In this document: piece by piece, positions 17,305 to 27,400 of the stretch
Layout: the number at the start of each line of letters is the position of its first letter
How positions within the stretch are numbered: position 1 is the stretch's first letter
From: Streptomyces xinghaiensis S187
Lineage (GTDB): Bacteria > Actinomycetota > Actinomycetes > Streptomycetales > Streptomycetaceae
Direction of reading: 5' to 3'
Length of the DNA stretch: 64,000 nt
NCBI RefSeq assembly: GCF_000220705.2
Contig: NZ_CP023202.1
Span: 5,176,501-5,240,500, forward strand
Made by a program: the position numbers and the translations under genes
The notes under the pieces: generated by a model
Told to the model about the DNA's origin: nothing
The model's database searches: none
What the model saw: only the letters and a program-made list of their open reading frames with translations

Positions 17305-18561
17305 GTGCAGACCCATACCCTCAGCGGCACGGCGGCGGCCGTGTCCCCGCTGACCGTCCCGCCGCACCATCCCGGGGCGGCGGACGGCACGCCGCCCGGC
17401 GACTCCGCCGGTCCCGCCGACCCGGCCGAGGACACCGAACCGCCGCCGGACGGCGCTCCGCCGGGCGGCGCCCCGCCCGAGGACGCGTTCCCCGGCGGCC
17501 TCCCGGCCGGCGACCCCGCCGTCGCGGACGCCGAGCCGGATGAGGGCCCGGATGCCGTTCCGGACGCGGCCCCGGATGCCGTCCCGGACGCCGAGCCCCC
17601 GCCCGCGCCCGCCCGCGCGGGTGACGGCACCGCCCGCTCCGATCCCTCCGGCCCCTCCTCCGACCTCTTCCGCCAGTACCTGCGCGAGATCGGCCGCATC
17701 CCGCTGCTCTCGGCCGCCGAGGAGGTGGAGCTCGCGACCCGCGTGGAGGCCGGGCTCTTCGCCGAGGACAAGCTGAGCCGCTTCCCCGACCTCGACTCCC
17801 GGCTGGCCGACGAACTGGACCAGCTGGTGGTGCTCGGCCGGATGGCCAAACGCCGGCTGATCGAGGCCAATCTGCGGCTCGTCGTCTCCGTCGCCAAGCG
17901 CTATGTCGGCCGTGGGCTGACCATGCTCGACCTCGTCCAGGAGGGCAACCTCGGCCTCATCCGCGCCGTCGAGAAGTTCGACTACGCCCGCGGGTACAAG
18001 TTCTCCACCTACGCCACCTGGTGGATACGGCAGGCCATGTCCCGGGCCCTCGCCGACCAGGCGCGCACCATCCGGGTCCCCGTCCACGTCGTCGAACTGA
18101 TCAACCGCGTCATCCGGGTACAGCGCCGCATCCTGCAGGAGCGCGGTCACGAGCCGGCGGCCGAGGAGGTCGCCGCCCATCTCGGCCTCACCCCGGAGCG
18201 GGTGGACGAGGTGCTGCGCCTCGCCCAGGAGCCGGTCTCCCTGCACGCGCCGGTCGGCGAGGAGGACGACGTGGCCTTCGGCGACCTCATCGAGGACGGC
18301 GACGCCGCGTCCCCCGTCGAGTCCGCCGCCTTCCTGCTGCTCCGCGAACATCTCGACCATGTGCTCTCCACGCTCGGCGAACGGGAGCGCAGAGTCGTCC
18401 AGTTGCGCTACGGACTGGTCGACGGACGGCCGCGCACGCTGGAGGAGATCGGGCAGATCTTCGGGGTGACCCGGGAACGCATCCGGCAGATCGAGTCCAA
18501 GACCCTCGGCAGACTCCGCGAACACAGCTACGCCGACCAGCTCCGCGGCTACCTCGACTGA
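17305..18561 (+). CDS. hrdA: Primary-like RNA polymerase sigma factor (HrdA-like)
   Basis: Sigma-70 family group 1/2 factor of 418 residues. Region 1.2 starts at DLFRQYLREIGRIPLLSAAEE (~residue 114); region 2 has LIEANLRLVVSVAKRYVGRG, MLDLVQEGNLGLIRAVEKFDY and KFSTYATWWIRQAMSRAL; region 3 includes RVPVHVVELINR; region 4 ends with TLEEIGQIFGVTRERIRQIE. The first ~110 residues are an acidic Pro/Ala/Asp-rich tail with PDAVPDAAPDAVPDAE repeats. The hrdA name is based on similarity to non-essential Hrd factors and on the dnaG neighbourhood, so it is less certain than the family. GTG start after CTGGAGG (17291-17297). Confidence 0.85.
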   Translation: MQTHTLSGTAAAVSPLTVPPHHPGAADGTPPGDSAGPADPAEDTEPPPDGAPPGGAPPEDAFPGGLPAGDPAVADAEPDEGPDAVPDAAPDAVPDAEPPPAPARAGDGTARSDPSGPSSDLFRQYLREIGRIPLLSAAEEVELATRVEAGLFAEDKLSRFPDLDSRLADELDQLVVLGRMAKRRLIEANLRLVVSVAKRYVGRGLTMLDLVQEGNLGLIRAVEKFDYARGYKFSTYATWWIRQAMSRALADQARTIRVPVHVVELINRVIRVQRRILQERGHEPAAEEVAAHLGLTPERVDEVLRLAQEPVSLHAPVGEEDDVAFGDLIEDGDAASPVESAAFLLLREHLDHVLSTLGERERRVVQLRYGLVDGRPRTLEEIGQIFGVTRERIRQIESKTLGRLREHSYADQLRGYLD

Positions 18562-18709
18562 GCCCCGGCAGGCCGCCCGCCGCAGGCATGCCGCCCCGCA
18601 GCACCGCCTCCCTTCCCGCGGATCCCGGACCGGCACCGGCGGTCCAACGACTCGGCGGCAACCCGCCCCCGCCCTTGGCCCGCGGGCAGCGGTGGTGTGG
18701 GGTGAGGAC

Positions 18710-20275
18710 ATGAGACGCCGAAACACCCCGGCCCGCGCCCTGGTGGCCTGCGCCGTCCTGGCACTGCTCACGGCCTGCGGCGGCGGGACCGCCGAACGGG
18801 CGCGCCCGTCGGGTAGTTCCTCCGGCGGCACAGAGGAGAACGGAGACCCGGTGGCCACACCGACGGCCTCCCGCCCGCCCGCCGAGGGCAAGGGCTCGGA
18901 AGATCCGGACGACATCAACGGCGACGGCCACCGCGACCTGCTCATCCCGGTGGGCGGCGGCTCCGGGGCCGGCGAGCGGACACCACGCCAGGTGGCCGTC
19001 GTCTTCGGCTCTGCCGGGGGCCCGGACCCCGCCACGCGGACCGTCCACGACCGCGCGAGCCTGGTGCCGCGCCCGCGGGAGCCGGACCGGGCGCCCCGGA
19101 ACGGGATCGGTCCGGCCCAGATCACCACCGCCGATCTGGACGGCGACGGCTACCCCGACTTCGTCACCCAGTACAGCGAACCCCTGACGCGGGAGGAGTC
19201 GCAGCGGGACACCAGCGGTCATGCCCAGCGCTCCGCTCTCGCGGTGAGCTGGGGCGGACCGGCCGGCCCGGCCGGACCGCGCGACGGCACCCCGCCGACC
19301 ACCGTCCGCCCGGCGGGGAACACGGCCGCCGGCGGCCTCGACGCGGCGGTGCGCGGTGACTTCGACGGCGACGGCCACCACGACCTCGCGGCGCTGCGGC
19401 AGGACGGCACGGCGGTGCTCATCCTCCACGGCCCGTTCTCCCGCTCCGGCGTCCCCGCGCGCACCGACACCCGTCCGGGCACGCGGGACGCGCGCCGGCT
19501 GATCGCGGACGACATCGACCCCACGGGCGAGCCCCGCGCCACCGGCCTGCTGGTGCACCGGGGCGGGGACGGCGAACAGGTCGGCGGCCTCTTCTACACG
19601 GCCCGCCGGGGCAGCGGCCTGGCCGCCTCCGGCGAGGAAGTGCGCAAGGGCAACGCCGTGGCCTTCGGCGATTTCGACGGGGACGGCCGCCGCGATCTGG
19701 CCGTCGGTGACGACGGCAGCCGCAACGACGAGCCCGGCTACCGCACCGAGGCACCCGAGGTGCACGCCTCCCTGGCGGTCCATCCCGGCACGGGCGGCCC
19801 CCCGCGCACGGTGCAGCTCCCGGAGACCCGGAAACCGTACGGGCCGGGCGGCTACAGCGCGGCCGACCCGGACGGCGACGGCCGGGACGCGCTGCTGGTC
19901 GCCACCGACGACGGGGCCCTCCTGATCGACCTGCTCGACGGCGACGGCGACCGGCGCACGGAGGTGCTGCGCCTCGGGCCCGCCCGCGTGCCGGGCGAGC
20001 CGGACGGGAAGAGCGGCAAGAGCGGCAAGCCCGGGAAAAGCCGCACGGTGCCCGCCGAGGACCGGGAGGCACGCCCGTACGGTGCCGCCGACTTCGACGG
20101 CGACGGCCGGGACGAACTCGTCCTGAACTGGGCGGCCCACAGCCTCTTCGGCTTCTACGGTGAGGACCCCACGCACTGGTGGATCACCCGGGGGACCGGA
20201 CCCGGGAACATGACGGCCTTCACGACCACACCGTTCCTGGACGGCGACACTGCCGGTGCCGGCGACGGCGGTTGA
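18710..20275 (+). CDS. FG-GAP/VCBS repeat lipoprotein
   Basis: Secreted lipoprotein of 521 residues. The signal sequence MRRRNTPARALVACAVLALL ends in the lipobox LTAC (Cys at about residue 23). The body is built of FG-GAP/VCBS repeats, each with a calcium-binding D-x-D/N-x-D-G motif: INGDGHRDLLI, DLDGDGYPDFV, DFDGDGHHDLA, DFDGDGRRDLAV, DPDGDGRDALLV and DFDGDGRDELV. Such proteins form beta-propellers at the cell surface; no function can be assigned. A Gly/Lys/Ser spacer (GKSGKSGKPGKSR) lies before the last repeat. The ATG at 18710 follows GGTGAGGA. Confidence 0.88.
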   Translation: MRRRNTPARALVACAVLALLTACGGGTAERARPSGSSSGGTEENGDPVATPTASRPPAEGKGSEDPDDINGDGHRDLLIPVGGGSGAGERTPRQVAVVFGSAGGPDPATRTVHDRASLVPRPREPDRAPRNGIGPAQITTADLDGDGYPDFVTQYSEPLTREESQRDTSGHAQRSALAVSWGGPAGPAGPRDGTPPTTVRPAGNTAAGGLDAAVRGDFDGDGHHDLAALRQDGTAVLILHGPFSRSGVPARTDTRPGTRDARRLIADDIDPTGEPRATGLLVHRGGDGEQVGGLFYTARRGSGLAASGEEVRKGNAVAFGDFDGDGRRDLAVGDDGSRNDEPGYRTEAPEVHASLAVHPGTGGPPRTVQLPETRKPYGPGGYSAADPDGDGRDALLVATDDGALLIDLLDGDGDRRTEVLRLGPARVPGEPDGKSGKSGKPGKSRTVPAEDREARPYGAADFDGDGRDELVLNWAAHSLFGFYGEDPTHWWITRGTGPGNMTAFTTTPFLDGDTAGAGDGG

Positions 20276-20382
20276 GGAAACCGGGCCGGGGCCGGGGCCG
20301 GACCGGGACGGGGGCGGGGCGGGCCTCGTACGGCGCCCGCACGGGCCCGGAACCCCGGCCCGGAACCCGCCCGGTCCCGCCG

Positions 20383-22383
20383 TCAGTCCACCTCCGCGAC
20401 CGCCTCCGCGAACTGCGCCGCGTACAGCCGTGCGTAGGCGCCGCCCGCGGCCAGCAGGCTCTCGTGTGTGCCCTGTTCGACGATCGCGCCGGACTCCATG
20501 ACGAGGATGACGTCGGCGTCGCGGATCGTGGACAGCCGGTGCGCGATGACGAAGCTCGTGCGCCCCGCGCTGAGCCCGGCCATGGCGTGCTGGATCAGCA
20601 CCTCCGTGCGGGTGTCGACGGAACTCGTCGCCTCGTCCAGCACCAGGATCACCGGGTCGGAGAGGAACGCCCGTGCGATGGTGAGGAGTTGCTTCTCGCC
20701 CGCGCTGACGCCGGTGCCGTCGTCGTCGATCACGGTGTCGTAGCCCTCGGGCAGGGTGCGGACGAAGCGGTCCGCGTGCGCGGCCCGCGCCGCCTCCTCG
20801 ACCCGCTCCCGGCTCACCGCCCCCGGGTCCGCCGCCCCGTACGCGATGTTCTCCGCGATGGTGCCGCCGAACAGCCAGGTGTCCTGGAGGACCATGCCGA
20901 TCCGGGAGCGAAGCTCCTCGCGCGGCAGCGCGGCGATGTCCGTGCCGTCCAGGGTGATCCGCCCGCCCGTCACCTCGTAGAACCGCATCAGCAGATTGAC
21001 GAGGGTGGTCTTGCCGGCGCCGGTCGGGCCGACGATCGCGACGGTCTGCCCGGGCTCGACGGTCACCGACAGGTCCTCGATGAGCGGCTTCTCCGGCCGG
21101 TAGCGGAACGCGACGTGCTCCAGGGCGACCCGGCCGCCGCGCGCCGCGGACCGCCCGGGCCCCGCCGGGGACGGGAGCGGGGCCGGCGACGGCCCGTCCG
21201 GCTCCTGCTCCTCCTCGTCCAGCAGCCCGAAGACGCGTTCGGCCGAGGCGACCCCCGACTGCAGCAGGTTGGCCATGCTCGCCACCTGCGTCAGCGGCTG
21301 GCTGAACTGCCGCGAGTACTGGATGAACGCCTGCACGTCCCCGATGGACAGCGCGCCCGAGGCCACCCGCAGCCCGCCGGCCACCGCCACCAGCACATAG
21401 CTGAGATTGCCGATGAACATCATCGCCGGCTGCATGATCCCGCTGATGAACTGGGCCCGGAAACCGGAGCGGTACAGCGCCTCGTTCTGCTCGCGGAACG
21501 CCTCCGCCGACTCCCGCTGCCGCCCGAAGACCTTCACCAGGGCGTGCCCGGTGTACATCTCCTCGATGTGCGCGTTGAGCTGCCCGGTGGTCTTCCACTG
21601 CGCCACGAACTGCGGCTGCGCCCGCTTGCCCACGGCCGCCGCGACCGCCACCGACACCGGCACGGTGACCAGCGCGACCAGGGCCAGCAGCGGCGACACC
21701 CAGAACATCATCGCCAGCACCCCGACCACCGTCAGCAGCGCGTTGAGCAGCTGGCTCATCGTCTGCTGGAGTGTCTGCGCGATGTTGTCGATGTCGTTGG
21801 TGGCCCGGCTGAGCACCTCGCCGCGCGGCTGCCGGTCGAAGTACGCCAGCGGCAGCCGGGACAGCTTGGCCTGCACGTCCTCCCGCATCCGGAAGACGGT
21901 GCGGTTGATGGCGAGGGCGGCCAGCCTGCCCTGGACGAGCATGAAGAGGCCGGCGGCCGCGTAGACGGCCAGCGCGGTCAGCAGGACGGCGCCCACCGCG
22001 TCGAAGTCGATGCCCTGCCCGGGGGTGAAGTCCATCGCGGAGAGCATGTCGGCGATGTTGCCGTCGCCCGCGCGGCGCGCGTTCTCCACCACCTCCTCCT
22101 GGGTGGCGCCCTCCGGCGTCCGCCGGCCGATCACTCCGGCGAACACCAGGTCGGTGGCGCGGCCCAGGATGAGCGGCCCGGCCACGGAGAGCGCGATGCC
22201 GGCCGCGCTCATCGCCAGCATGGCCCAGAGCACCGCTCGTTCGGGGCGCAGCCGGCGCAGCAGCCGCCGTCCGGAGCCCTTGAAGTCCATGGACCGTTCG
22301 ACGGGGCCGCCCATCATCCGCCCGGCCGGGCCGGGCAGGGGCGCCGGGGGACGGCGGGCGGCCGGGGTCTGCTGCGCGGTCAC
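20383..22383 (-). CDS. ABC exporter half-transporter, catalytic subunit
   Basis: A 666-residue ABC half-transporter with an N-terminal six-helix permease domain and a C-terminal ATPase. Walker A GPTGAGKTTLVNLL, Walker B VILVLDEATSSVD with the catalytic Glu, and the switch His in FVIAHRLSTIRDAD are intact. The signature reads VSAGEKQLL, deviating from LSGGQ. Its GTG overlaps the stop of the upstream half-transporter, indicating a heterodimer made from one transcript, in the style of multidrug or lipid exporters such as BmrCD or TmrAB. A 70-residue Pro/Gly-rich leader precedes the first helix. The substrate is unknown. Confidence 0.88.
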   Translation of the reverse strand: MTAQQTPAARRPPAPLPGPAGRMMGGPVERSMDFKGSGRRLLRRLRPERAVLWAMLAMSAAGIALSVAGPLILGRATDLVFAGVIGRRTPEGATQEEVVENARRAGDGNIADMLSAMDFTPGQGIDFDAVGAVLLTALAVYAAAGLFMLVQGRLAALAINRTVFRMREDVQAKLSRLPLAYFDRQPRGEVLSRATNDIDNIAQTLQQTMSQLLNALLTVVGVLAMMFWVSPLLALVALVTVPVSVAVAAAVGKRAQPQFVAQWKTTGQLNAHIEEMYTGHALVKVFGRQRESAEAFREQNEALYRSGFRAQFISGIMQPAMMFIGNLSYVLVAVAGGLRVASGALSIGDVQAFIQYSRQFSQPLTQVASMANLLQSGVASAERVFGLLDEEEQEPDGPSPAPLPSPAGPGRSAARGGRVALEHVAFRYRPEKPLIEDLSVTVEPGQTVAIVGPTGAGKTTLVNLLMRFYEVTGGRITLDGTDIAALPREELRSRIGMVLQDTWLFGGTIAENIAYGAADPGAVSRERVEEAARAAHADRFVRTLPEGYDTVIDDDGTGVSAGEKQLLTIARAFLSDPVILVLDEATSSVDTRTEVLIQHAMAGLSAGRTSFVIAHRLSTIRDADVILVMESGAIVEQGTHESLLAAGGAYARLYAAQFAEAVAEVD

Positions 22384-24143
22384 GCCGCGGCCTCCTCTTC
22401 GGTGAGCTGGGAGAGCACGATCTCCCGGTAGGTGGCGTTGCCCGCCATCAGTTCGCGGTGGGTGCCGGTGCCGACGACGCGGCCCTCGTCGAGGACGACG
22501 ATGCGGTCGGCCTCGCGGATGGTGCTCACCCGCTGCGCGACGATCAGCACCGTCGCCTCGGCCGTCTCGCGCGCCAGAGCGGCCCGCAGCGCGGCGTCGG
22601 TGGCGTAGTCGAGGGCGGAGAAGGAGTCGTCGAAGAGGTAGATCTCCGGGCGCCGCACCAGGGCGCGGGCGATGGCCAGCCGCTGCCGCTGCCCGCCGGA
22701 GACGTTGGAGCCGCCCTGCGCGATCGGCGCCTCCAGACCCGAGCCGGTTCCCCCCTCGGCCGCCTCGGTGCCCAGCCGTTCGACGAACTCCCGCGCCTGG
22801 GCGACCTCCAGGGCGTGCCACAGCTCCTCGTCGGTCGCCTCGGGATTGCCGTAGCGGAGATTGGAGGCCACCGTGCCGGAGAAGAGGTACGGCTTCTGCG
22901 GCACCAGCCCGACCGTCTCGGCCAGCAGCACGGGGTCCAGCCGCTTCACGTCCACGCCGTCGACCAGGACCTCGCCCTCGGTGGCGTCGATCAGCCGGGG
23001 TATGAGGTGCAGCAGCGTGCTCTTGCCGCTGCCGGTGGAGCCGATCACGGCCGTGGTCTCCCCGGGCCGGGCGGTCAGGGTGACGTCCCGCAGCACCGCG
23101 TCCTCGGCGCCGGGGTAGCTGAAGCCCGCGCCGCGCAGCTCCAGCGTTCCGTGCCGGCGCAGGGCGCGCACCGGATCGGCGGGCGGGACGACGCCCGGCT
23201 CGGTGGTCAGCACCTCCTGGATCCGCTCGGCGCAGACCTCGGCGCGCGGCACCATCATGAACATGAAGGTGGCCATCATCACCGACATCAGGATCTGCAT
23301 CAGATAGGAGAGGAAGGCGGTGAGCGCGCCGATCTGCATGCCGCCGCTGTCGATCCGGTGGGCGCCGAACCAGAGCACGGCCACCCCGGCGACGTTCACC
23401 ACCGTCATCACCAGCGGGAACATGAAGGCGAGCAGCCGGCCGGTGCTCAGCGAGACGTCGGTCAGCTCGGCGTTGGCCCGTTCGAAGCGCAGCCGCTCGT
23501 AGTCGTCCTTGACGAAGGCGCGGATGACGCGGATGCCGGTGATCTGCTCCCGCAGCACCCGGTTGACGGTGTCCAGCCGCTCCTGCACCAGGCGGAACAG
23601 CGGGCGCAGCAGCCGCACGACCACGGCCACCGCGATGCCCAGCACCGGCACCACGGCCACCAGCAGGCCGGACAGCGGCACGTCCTGGCCGAGGGCCATC
23701 ACGATGCCCCCGACGCCCATGATGGGCGCGGCGACCATCAGCGTGAACGACATCAGCACCAGCATCTGCACCTGCTGGACGTCGTTGGTGGTCCGGGTGA
23801 TCAGCGAGGGCGCTCCGAAGTGGCCGACCTCGCGCGCGGAGAAGCTCTGCACCCGGTCGAACACGGCGGCCCGGACGTCCCGGCCGACGGCCATGGCGGT
23901 CCGGGCGGCGAAGTACACCGCGCCGATGGTGCACACGGCCTGGACCAGGGTGACCGCGACCATGACGCCGCCGGTGCGCAGGATGTGCCCGGTGTCGCCC
24001 ATCACCACGCCGTTGTCGATGATGTCCGCGTTGAGCGCGGGCAGATAGAGGGCCGCGAGCGTCTGCGTGAACTGGAGCAGGACGATCAGCAGCACGGGTC
24101 GCCGGTACGGGGCGAGGCGGGAGCGCATCAGTCGGAACAGCAC
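22380..24143 (-). CDS. ABC exporter half-transporter with degenerate ATPase site
   Basis: A 587-residue ABC half-transporter: an exporter-type transmembrane domain followed by a nucleotide-binding domain with Walker A GSTGSGKSTLLHLI and a canonical signature NVSGGQRQRLAIARAL. Walker B reads IYLFDDSFSALD, where the catalytic Glu is Asp, and the switch His is Gln (LIVAQRVSTIREAD). Together with the altered signature of its partner this defines one degenerate composite ATP site, a known feature of asymmetric heterodimeric exporters. The start is GTG at 24143 or an in-frame ATG at 24128. A 344-base gap with no clear gene or terminator separates it from the CHAT gene upstream. Confidence 0.88.
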   Translation of the reverse strand: MLFRLMRSRLAPYRRPVLLIVLLQFTQTLAALYLPALNADIIDNGVVMGDTGHILRTGGVMVAVTLVQAVCTIGAVYFAARTAMAVGRDVRAAVFDRVQSFSAREVGHFGAPSLITRTTNDVQQVQMLVLMSFTLMVAAPIMGVGGIVMALGQDVPLSGLLVAVVPVLGIAVAVVVRLLRPLFRLVQERLDTVNRVLREQITGIRVIRAFVKDDYERLRFERANAELTDVSLSTGRLLAFMFPLVMTVVNVAGVAVLWFGAHRIDSGGMQIGALTAFLSYLMQILMSVMMATFMFMMVPRAEVCAERIQEVLTTEPGVVPPADPVRALRRHGTLELRGAGFSYPGAEDAVLRDVTLTARPGETTAVIGSTGSGKSTLLHLIPRLIDATEGEVLVDGVDVKRLDPVLLAETVGLVPQKPYLFSGTVASNLRYGNPEATDEELWHALEVAQAREFVERLGTEAAEGGTGSGLEAPIAQGGSNVSGGQRQRLAIARALVRRPEIYLFDDSFSALDYATDAALRAALARETAEATVLIVAQRVSTIREADRIVVLDEGRVVGTGTHRELMAGNATYREIVLSQLTEEEAAA

Positions 24144-24486
24144 GGGGATCTCTCATCGGAGCGGGGCGGTGGGGCCGAGGCAGTGGGGCGAGGCGGTAAC
24201 GCGGCGCGGGGGACCGGACGGGCGGACGGCAGCGCCTGCGGCGGGGACGGGGCCGGGCCCCGGGCGGGCCCGGCCGGGGGCCGCCGGTCGAAAGCGCGTC
24301 GCAATCCTCCGTCATCCGGCCGTCGAACGCGCTCGAATTCCGGCAATGCCGCGCTGCTTACGCGCACGGCGTACAGAGGCAACCATCAGGCGGCCCGGAA
24401 CCGTCTTCCCCAGTGAGCCCCGGCACAGCACGCGCAGGACGAGGTCCCACGGCGGGCGAGCGCGAGCACGGCGGGACCCCGGGCCG

Positions 24487-27400
24487 TCACTGGCCCGAGT
24501 AGATGAACCCGGCCCAGTAGTAGGGCGCCCGGACCGTCCCGTCCTCCCTGGTCATCAGCGCCTCCTGCGCGGTGCGGAGCGCGGCGGCGGGGGAGAGGCC
24601 CCCGGTCAGCGCGGCGTAGAAGTGCCCCATCAGCCTGCCGGTCCACTCCTCGTCCACGCTCCACAGCGTGGAGATCACGCCCCGCCAGCCCAGCTGCAGG
24701 AAGGCGGCGGGGAAGCCCGTGCACTCGTCGGGCAGCCCGGTACCCGGCAGCGCCGTCTCGCAGGCCGACAGCACCGCCAGCTCGCCGCGGGCCGCGCCCG
24801 GTTCGTCGAGGAGCTCCCCCACGGTCAGATCCTTGTCCGCCAGCACGAGGGCGCTCTCCCGGGGCTCGAACATGTTGACGTAGCCGTGGCAGGAAACATG
24901 GGCGACCCGGGCCGTGTGCAGGGCCGAGCGCACCGCCGCGTGCCGCGCCTGGGCCCCGGCGAGCGTGCGGCACCGGGGGAAGGCGCCGAGCACGGCCGCG
25001 CGTTCGGACTCCCCGGCCCGGAGGGCGTCCGGCGTACCGGCGGAGGGGTCGTCGACGAACACGACCCCCGAGCCGTCGCGTTCCGTACCGTCGTCCAGCG
25101 GCCGGAACAGGGTCGCGGCGGTCGGCACGTACCGGAGGAGCAGCCTCCGCGCGGCGGGCGTACGGCCACCGGACGGCGCGGGCACCACCGCCGCGTGCAG
25201 GGGCACCAGGGACCACAGACCGCCGGGCACCACGATCACCTCCGCCGCGTCGCCCACCAGCTCGGCCAGCGGCCCGACGAGCGCTCCTCCGGCCCAGCCG
25301 CACAGCGCGTTGAGCTGCCCGCGCCACCGGCGGTGCGACTCCTCGGCGGGCTCGTCGCGGCGGTCCCGGTAGGCTGCGACATAGGGCTCCAGCGCGGCCA
25401 GCAGCTCGGCGGAACGGAGCTCCGGCAGGGTGCGGGCGGTGTACCGCCCCGCGCGGAGGGCGATCAGCGCGGTGCCGAAATCGGTGGTCTGCACATGGAC
25501 GAGTGCGCTGCCCTCGGGCAGCGGGGGCAGCGGCGCGGTCTCCCCGTCCCCGATCCCCGGCTCCGGTGGCGGCATGCCGGCGGCCGTACCGATCCGGCGC
25601 AGCAGCCCGGCGAGCCGGGCCCGGTCCCGGCGGTGCTCCTCCGTGGCGCGCAGCCCGGCGAACGGGTCGTCTCCGGCCTCCGCGAGGCCGGCGAGCCGCG
25701 CCCGCACCTCCCGCAGTTCGTCCGCGGCTCCGCCCGCACCGGCCGCGCGGGCCCGCCGGTCGACGCTCTCGTGCGTCAGCAGCGCGGAGCGCAGCCGCAG
25801 GGCCCGCCCGCGCTCCAGTACGGCGGCCGCCTCGGCGGGCCGGTCCAGACGGGCCAGCGCGTACCCGGCCAGCCCGTACGCGGCCGTGACCCGGCGGAGC
25901 CGGCTCTCCCGGTCGGCGTCGGTACGCTGCTCCGCCAGCAGCCGGCCGGCGGCCTCCACAGCCTGCCGCGCGGATGACGCCGCGGTCTCCCAGTTCCCGC
26001 GCCCCGCCGACCGGACGGCCAGATCGAGCGCCGCACGGAAGGCGGTGCTCGGAGTGACGGAGAGCCCCAGCCGGATGGCGTCGCGGTAGTACGTGTGACC
26101 GCGCCGGCGGGCCCGCACCCGGGCCCGCCGCGTCCCCGCGCCGTCCGAGACGGTGAGCCAGGCCGCTGCCATGTGCGCCATCAGCGACGGAAGGCTCATC
26201 ACCCCGGGCCCGGTGCGCAGCAGCTCCCGGCCGTGCCCGATCAGCTCGCGGGCCGCCGCCCCGTCGCCCTCCCCGACCCGGGAGCCCAGCGCCTCCACCA
26301 GCGTGATCCGGGCCGAGCGGCGGATCTCCTCGCGCGGTGACGACTCCGCCAGGGCCCGCGTGATCTCCTCCACCCTGGACAGGTAACCGTCGTCGCCGTC
26401 CCCGCCCGCGTCGCCGTCCCCGCCCGCGCCCAGGTGGTGCAGGCTGAGGAGGATGTCGGCGCGGTCCGAGAGCATCCGCTCCCGTTCGTCCTCGTCGGTG
26501 TTGGGGAACTCCAGCGCTCCGGTGTTCAGGGACAGCGCCTCTTCCAGGTCGGCCGGGTCGTCGGTGGCCCGGTGCCGTGCCCGCAGCAGGTTGGCCAGGG
26601 AGGCCATCGCCAGGGCGCGTTCGGCGTGCCGCTCCGGCAGCAGACCGAGCTGCGTGCGGGCCGCCGCCTCGGCCGCGCGCAGCTCGGTTCGGTCGCCCCC
26701 GCGCTGGTACTCGGTCAGATGGCTGCCCGACACGGCACCGAGGAGCGAGGCCCGCTCCGGGGAACTCTCCGGCAGGGTCTCCGCGGCGGAGAACAGCACC
26801 CGCCGTCCCTCCCGCAGGTCCTCCAGGGCCCCGGTGAGGTACGAGCGCTCCCGCAGGCTCTCCGCGTACTGGTAGCGGAAGGCCCACTCGTCGCTCGTGC
26901 CGGCCCCGGCCCGCACCGCGTCGCCGGCCGCCGCCACGGCCTCGTGCATCAGTTCGGGCCGCTGTGTCTGCCGCCACTGGCGCATCAGCAGAGCGGACAG
27001 GTCGTGGGCGTGGGAGGCCCGGCGCGGACAGTGGCGCGGCAGCCGGCCGAGCTCGCTCCGCAGCACGGTGACGGCCCGCGTGCAGTCCTCCTCGGCCATC
27101 GCGGCCTGCACCGCCTCGACGGCGGCATCTTGCGGGCTTCCGGCATCCTCCGGAATCCCGGCGTCCGCCGCTCCGTCCGGCGGCCCGGCGGGTTCCGCCG
27201 CCCCGTCCGCCGGCTCCGCCTCCGCGCGGGCCCTCAGATCCTCCGCGCGGGCCCGCGCCGTCTCGTCCCCCGTGAACCGGTACAGGTCGTGCAGGACCAC
27301 GAGGTGGTTGCCCAGAATGCGGTGCCGCAGATCCGGGTCGCCCGCCGCCGCGGGCCACGCCGCCTCGTAGTCCTCCGCCGCCGCGCGCAGATCACCGGGG

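Noticed and set aside
20276..20382. GC-rich inverted repeat (20281-20291 with 20353-20363) as a terminator
   Set aside because: Only 11 bp with a 60-base loop in extremely GC-rich DNA; chance pairing is likely.
24386..27358. Long alternative frame within the CHAT gene
   Set aside because: Arg/Gly-rich with no family features; the CHAT frame carries the conserved dyad.
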